Assembly (NCBI GenBank): GCA_031262835.1
Contig: JAISGY010000058.1
Coordinates: 1-39,379, forward strand
Origin: Ruminococcus sp.
Lineage (GTDB): Bacteria > Bacillota > Clostridia > Oscillospirales > Ruminococcaceae
Direction: 5' to 3'
DNA: 39,379 bases
A model generated the notes under the pieces. It did not search any database. It saw only the letters and a list, made by a program, of their open reading frames with translations, and had not been told where the DNA came from. The position numbers and the translations under genes were made by a program. This document shows, piece by piece, positions 35,767-39,379 of the stretch (position 1 is its first letter; the number at the start of each line of letters is the position of its first letter).

Positions 35767-37341
35767 ATGAATGAGAATGAAAAAATGCCGACGGAAACTT
35801 TAAACGAAAAACGCAAGTTTAATACTAAAAAACTTAAATACGGAAGCCTTTCGATTATTGTAACTATAGTTGTTATCGCGGCTGTTGTGCTTCTTAACGT
35901 TATAGTCGGCGTACTTGCATCAAGACAGAACCTCTCTGTTGACCTTACGGAGGACGCATTTTACGAAATATCTCCCGCAACGACAGATTACCTTAAACAG
36001 ATAAATCAGAACATTGAGATAGCTGTTATGGCGCAGGAAAGCGCGCTTAATACTTCCGACGGCTCGGCTATCGGGCGTTATTATAAACAAGCCTATGAGG
36101 TAATGAAAAAGTACCCTCAGGTTAACCCGAAAATTACGCTCAGATTCATTGATCTTGCGCTCCACCCCGAAGAGGGTATGCGGTTTTCGGAGGTTTATCA
36201 GGGGAGTATTCCGGCGGGCGCAATTGTAACTTCGCTCCTTGACGACGCGGGGAGACCTGTACGCGTTAAGGTTAATTCAATCAATGACCTCTTTAACACC
36301 GAGTTTAACTATCAAACCTACGCGTACGACATTTTATCGTCGAAGGCTGAACAGGTTTTAACAACCGCCGTTATCTACGTTACGGACGTTAAAAGACTTC
36401 ATGCTTACCTTATGTCGGTTGAAGCCGCAGAAGGCTATACCATGACGAATATTGAAACGATGCTTCGCGACAACGGGTATGACGTTACAAGATGGAATCC
36501 CGCCGACCCGATGCCGACGGATATGGACCTCTTGGTAATCGACAACCCCTTAAACGACTTCCCGGAAAATATAATCGACCAAATTTACGACTACCTTGAA
36601 AATGACGGCAAGTACGGCAAGAACATGGTTTACCTTGCCAATAACTCGCAGAAGGCAACCCCGAATATCAACACATTCCTCCGCGAATGGGGCTTGTCGC
36701 TTCGTCAAGGCGTTATAGTCGGCGAAACAAATCCGCAAAGGCTCGTTACTGCGCAAAGTCAATTCTGGTACCAAACAAAAATCGACCCGATGAATGCGGA
36801 CAGAAGCGATGTTAATCCCTATGCGGAGGGCGTTTCAAACACAAACCTTCCGGTTGTCGTATATGCGGCGACTCCGATTGATTTGCTCTTTACAAATCAA
36901 GGCATAGTTAATACGGTGCCTCTCCTTCAAACCGATGATACAGCTTTTGCCGACGCATCACTCCTTGATGCGGAACAAGGAACGACAACAGCAACCGAAA
37001 GCGGCGTATTCACTGTAATGGCACTCTCGTATAAATATTCCTTCAATGAGAATAACGAGATGATAAAATCGAACGTTTTGGTACTCGGTTCGAGCGAAAT
37101 GGTTGATTCAACCGTAACATCTTCGACAAGTTATGCAAACGGCGAATATTTTATGTCAACGGTTAATACTATGACCGGGAAATCCTCCGGGATAATAGTT
37201 ACCGCAAAAGCAGATGATACCGGCAGATTTGAAGTTACACAAGAGCGTTACAATGTAACTTACGTTATATTCCTCATAGCATTACCTCTTGTTGTGCTTA
37301 TAATCGGTGCGGTAGTTCTCTTGCGCAGGAGGCATAAATAA
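35767..37341 (+). CDS. GldG-family extracytoplasmic protein
   Basis: This 524-residue protein has one transmembrane segment near the N-terminus (~28-52), a large outside domain with the GldG pattern (NLSVDLTEDAFYEIS, and a DMDLLVIDNPLNDFPENIID segment) and a C-terminal membrane segment (~498-520) ending RRRHK. GldG proteins form part of an ABC complex with GldA and GldF. The ATG at 35767 is chosen over the GTG at 35758 because AAGGAAG lies directly before the GTG but at a normal distance from the ATG. Confidence 0.88.
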   Translation: MNENEKMPTETLNEKRKFNTKKLKYGSLSIIVTIVVIAAVVLLNVIVGVLASRQNLSVDLTEDAFYEISPATTDYLKQINQNIEIAVMAQESALNTSDGSAIGRYYKQAYEVMKKYPQVNPKITLRFIDLALHPEEGMRFSEVYQGSIPAGAIVTSLLDDAGRPVRVKVNSINDLFNTEFNYQTYAYDILSSKAEQVLTTAVIYVTDVKRLHAYLMSVEAAEGYTMTNIETMLRDNGYDVTRWNPADPMPTDMDLLVIDNPLNDFPENIIDQIYDYLENDGKYGKNMVYLANNSQKATPNINTFLREWGLSLRQGVIVGETNPQRLVTAQSQFWYQTKIDPMNADRSDVNPYAEGVSNTNLPVVVYAATPIDLLFTNQGIVNTVPLLQTDDTAFADASLLDAEQGTTTATESGVFTVMALSYKYSFNENNEMIKSNVLVLGSSEMVDSTVTSSTSYANGEYFMSTVNTMTGKSSGIIVTAKADDTGRFEVTQERYNVTYVIFLIALPLVVLIIGAVVLLRRRHK

Positions 37342-38808
37342 GTGAGTTCACGAGTAAAAGGCATTATTGCGGGAGTGGCTGTGCTTATCGTTTTAGGCAT
37401 AGCCGCCGCGATACTATTAATAAACAAGCCCCCCGAGACGACTGACCCTTTAGTCACAGCCGCACCCGAAGAAGTTACCTCAAGGCTTGTCTACGATATT
37501 GACCCTTTAAAAATCATTTCGATATTCATAATGAACGAAAAGGGCAGCTACGAAATCGGAAGATTTGAAATAGAGGGTGAACAGCTTTGGTCTGTGGAGG
37601 AATATGCCTCACTGCCGCTCGACACCGATTTCATTTTATCGGTAATGAGCAGTGCCGCGAAGTTAACTGCGGCAAGAGTAGTTACCGATACCCCCTCCGA
37701 CCTTTCGGTATACGGGCTGACAGAGCCTCGCGCGGAAATCCTCACTCTCTTTGAGGGCGGGGTTATGAAGGACCTTTTAATCGGCAATCCATCACCGATG
37801 ACGGGCGAGACCTACGCGATGCTTTCCGGCGAAAACACCGTCTACACCATAGCCGATACCGCGATTGCGGGCTTCTTAGAGGGAAAAAACAGAGTCGTAT
37901 CGAAGACGGTTTACACCCCCGTCGCAGGCACAAACACCAACCCCGACATTCCCGATACAAGGATAAATAAGCTTACAATCGACCGCTCCGACCTTACGTA
38001 TGAGATAGTTATCGAATACGACCGACGCAAAGACGACCCCGACAGGATTGTGTCGAATCAGACAAATTATGTGATGACGTCTCCGGTAAGATTAGACCTT
38101 GACCCGACACGTTCGGCAGCAACAACCGACACCGTTTATAACCTTACCGCCGCCGATGTAATTGAGGTTTTCCCCGATGAAGCTAAACTTGCGGAATACG
38201 GCTTTGAAACTCCGTTCGGAAGCGTTGACTATGACATTGCCGCAGGTCCCTTCCATATGACCTTCGGGAACGAATACGCCGATGAGACCGGGAAGAACGT
38301 CGGCAGGTATTGCATGGTAGAAGGGCGAGACGTTATCTACAGCTTCACGACAGACCAACTTCCTTGGACGACAATTAAGCCTCTCGATATAACGTCAATG
38401 ATAATTACCGCGAATTATATCTTCGACCTTTCGGGCGTTACCATAACGGGGAGCGATTTCGACGAGAATTTTGTCCTTTCCGGCACTTCCGACGAAGACT
38501 TCAAGGTAACTCACAACGGCAAAGCGGTAACCGACAACCAAGCGTTTAAGACCTTCTATCAATATCTCCTTCGTACTCCGGCGGAGGAACTTTACCTCGA
38601 ACCGACCGACGCAGAACCTGTCCTTACTATTCACATAGTCGGTGAGGATATTGACGACAAACTCGAATTTATCACAGCAGAAGACCGTCGGACAATAGTA
38701 AGATTCAACGGCGTTGTCTCCTTCAAAATTAAAACAACATTTGTAGACAGACTTATCGACAACATCGCGCTTTATAACGCCGGACAGCCGATTATAACGT
38801 CTTGGTAA
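37342..38808 (+). CDS. DUF4340 domain protein
   Basis: This 488-residue protein has one N-terminal transmembrane segment (~7-29) and a large extracytoplasmic part. It shows the DUF4340 pattern: a strand with EEVTSRLVYDIDPLKIISIFIMNEKGSYE, then LWSVEEYASLPLDTDFILSVMSSAAKLTAARVV and DLSVYGLTEPRAEI. It follows the GldG-like gene with no gap (GTG at 37342 after AGGAGG). DUF4340 proteins often accompany GldG-type ABC complexes. Role unknown. Confidence 0.85.
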   Translation: MSSRVKGIIAGVAVLIVLGIAAAILLINKPPETTDPLVTAAPEEVTSRLVYDIDPLKIISIFIMNEKGSYEIGRFEIEGEQLWSVEEYASLPLDTDFILSVMSSAAKLTAARVVTDTPSDLSVYGLTEPRAEILTLFEGGVMKDLLIGNPSPMTGETYAMLSGENTVYTIADTAIAGFLEGKNRVVSKTVYTPVAGTNTNPDIPDTRINKLTIDRSDLTYEIVIEYDRRKDDPDRIVSNQTNYVMTSPVRLDLDPTRSAATTDTVYNLTAADVIEVFPDEAKLAEYGFETPFGSVDYDIAAGPFHMTFGNEYADETGKNVGRYCMVEGRDVIYSFTTDQLPWTTIKPLDITSMIITANYIFDLSGVTITGSDFDENFVLSGTSDEDFKVTHNGKAVTDNQAFKTFYQYLLRTPAEELYLEPTDAEPVLTIHIVGEDIDDKLEFITAEDRRTIVRFNGVVSFKIKTTFVDRLIDNIALYNAGQPIITSW

Positions 38809-38815
38809 TTAACCC

Positions 38816-38890
38816 CCGCAAGAAAATTTTTATCACATTCAGAGTTTGACAAAAAGTGATTGTCTGTATGTGATAAAATAAATCTTGCGG
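38816..38890. repeat. Imperfect 23-bp inverted repeat
   Basis: Arms 38816-38838 (CCGCAAGA, 4 bases, TTTTATCACAT) and 38868-38890 (ATGTGATAAAA, 4 bases, TCTTGCGG) pair at 19 of 23 positions around a 29-base loop that contains TTTGACA. It lies 7 bases after the DUF4340 stop. It may act as a transcription terminator, a binding site or the end of a mobile element; the T run after the stem is absent. Confidence 0.75.
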
Positions 38891-38900
38891 CATTACATAG

Positions 38901-39025
38901 TGCTATATACTTACAACAAAGGAGACCAACTATGAGAAGTCAATAGACAAATTGTGAATTTTACGAAAAAAGTCGAAACCGAAAATGAGCACAAGAAAGA
39001 AAAGGAAAACGAATTCAAAGTTTAA
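38901..39025 (+). other. Broken small reading frame with intact ribosome site
   Basis: TGcTATATA (38901-38909) looks like an extended -10, and AAAGGAG (38918-38924) precedes an ATG at 38932. The frame stops after four codons (MRSQ). The +1 frame stays open from 38936 to the TAA at 39023-39025 and reads as a plausible short peptide (EVNRQIVNFTKKVETENEHK and a basic tail). This fits a small gene broken by a single-base frameshift, or a leader peptide. Confidence 0.35.
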
Positions 39026-39060
39026 CGCCGCTGCGCGGCGGAGTTTATCGCTTTGAGTTC
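39011..39060. other. Two-level stem-loop, possible structured RNA or terminator
   Basis: Outer arms GAATTCAAAG (39011-39020) and CTTTGAGTTC (39051-39060) pair over ten positions with one G-T. Inside lies a perfect CGCCGC/GCGGCG stem (39026-39031, 39035-39040) with a 3-base loop. No T run follows on the plus strand. Confidence 0.6.
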
Positions 39061-39065
39061 ACATC

Positions 39066-39113
39066 CCGATTAAAAAAGGAAAAGAACTGCAAAATTGCAG
39101 TCCTTTCAATCGG
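39066..39113 (-). terminator. Probable terminator of the IS110 element transcript
   Basis: On the minus strand AATCGG pairs with CCGATT, TCCTTT-side bases pair across, and ACTGCA pairs with TGCAGT around an ATTT loop. The stem is followed by TTCTTTTCCTTTTTT, a strong U-rich tail. It lies 104 bases after the transposase stop. Confidence 0.7.
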
Positions 39114-39217
39114 TATTGCGAACCCTGCATAGCCGCTCTGGTCGGTCTCCACCGTTGCCATATCCTGCTTGCAGGCACAAATATTATTCCCGATTAAAAG
39201 ACTGCTATACAGCAAAA
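39114..39217 (-). ncRNA. Candidate bridge-RNA region downstream of the IS110-type transposase
   Basis: The ~105 bases between the transposase stop and the terminator contain no gene but several short hairpins on the minus strand: CCTGC/GCAGG (39164-39175 region) and CGGT/ACCG around GGAG. In the IS110 family a bridge RNA is encoded in the non-coding end of the element, on the 3' side in the IS1111 group. Placing it here is an inference from position and structure. Confidence 0.35.
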
Positions 39218-39379
39218 TTACGGCAAATCGAACTCAACTTTATCCTTAAGCATCTTGAAAATCACACGACAAAGTTTACCCGCAACGTGACCGAGAGCCT
39301 TGTAATGACGACCCTTTTCGGAAAGTTTGAGGTTGTAATATTCCCCGAAAGTAGCGTTGTTCATAGAGACGTTCCAAGC
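39218..39379 (-). CDS. IS110-family transposase, C-terminal part
   Basis: The last 53 codons of a transposase run off the window edge on the minus strand. The end reads as the IS110/IS116/IS902 C-terminus: a helix with NNATFGEYYNLKLSEKG, then HYKALGHVAGKLCRVIF and a short tail to the stop TAA (39220-39218). In the family this part corresponds to the Transposase_20 domain region, which lies after the DEDD RuvC-like domain and contains the catalytic serine upstream. IS110 recombinases work with a bridge RNA. The 5' part is outside the window, so completeness cannot be judged. Confidence 0.88.
   Translation of the reverse strand, partial: AWNVSMNNATFGEYYNLKLSEKGRHYKALGHVAGKLCRVIFKMLKDKVEFDLP

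Overview
The window looks like chromosomal DNA of an anaerobic, endospore-forming member of the Clostridia (Bacillota), probably near the Oscillospiraceae/Ruminococcaceae. Three things point there: the spore-cortex pair yabP-yabQ beside divIC and an S1-domain gene; the yqhY-nusB-xseA-xseB-ispA and rimP-nusA-ylxR-ylxQ-infB-rbfA gene orders; and frequent TTG/GTG starts with strong AGGAGG-type ribosome sites. The organism is an inference. No rRNA or tRNA gene was seen.

Region 1 (1-3606, minus): a housekeeping operon with an Asp23/Gls24 protein (yqhY type), nusB, a short TsaD/Kae1-like paralog where folD often sits, xseA, xseB and a prenyl diphosphate synthase cut by the window edge. Region 2 (3616-8585, plus): yabP and yabQ behind a sigma-E-like promoter, divIC and yabR behind their own sigma-A promoter, then leuA and gdhA. 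Region 3 (8628-19302) is accessory. It holds two ECF sigma factor/membrane partner pairs, a membrane-anchored GH44 glucanase coupled to a membrane-anchored double-Cache protein with no output domain, and a 1160-residue mosaic protein with a hexapeptide repeat, a PH-like segment and a C-terminal zinc ribbon.

Region 4 (19428-24129): a membrane-anchored putative glycosidase; three membrane proteins related to RnfD, RnfE and RnfA; a MecA-like adaptor; and rpe. The Rnf-like trio is the most striking part of the window. By eye, all four cysteines that hold the intramembrane [2Fe-2S] cluster in Rnf/Nqr are serine, the flavinylation motif of RnfD is not recognisable, and no rnfB, rnfC or rnfG is present. 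It looks like an Rnf membrane core without redox cofactors, so its function is open.

Region 5 (24321-33815, plus): one long, tightly packed translation and RNA operon, rimP-nusA-ylxR-ylxQ-infB-rbfA-nrnA-truB-ribF-gltX, starting from a strong promoter and a leader hairpin. Region 6 (33910-38808, plus): a gliding-type ABC exporter set of ATPase, permease, GldG-like and DUF4340 proteins. Region 7 (38809-39379): a non-coding stretch rich in inverted repeats, ending in the 3' part of an IS110-family transposase on the minus strand. The structured DNA just downstream of that transposase is a candidate bridge-RNA region with its own terminator.
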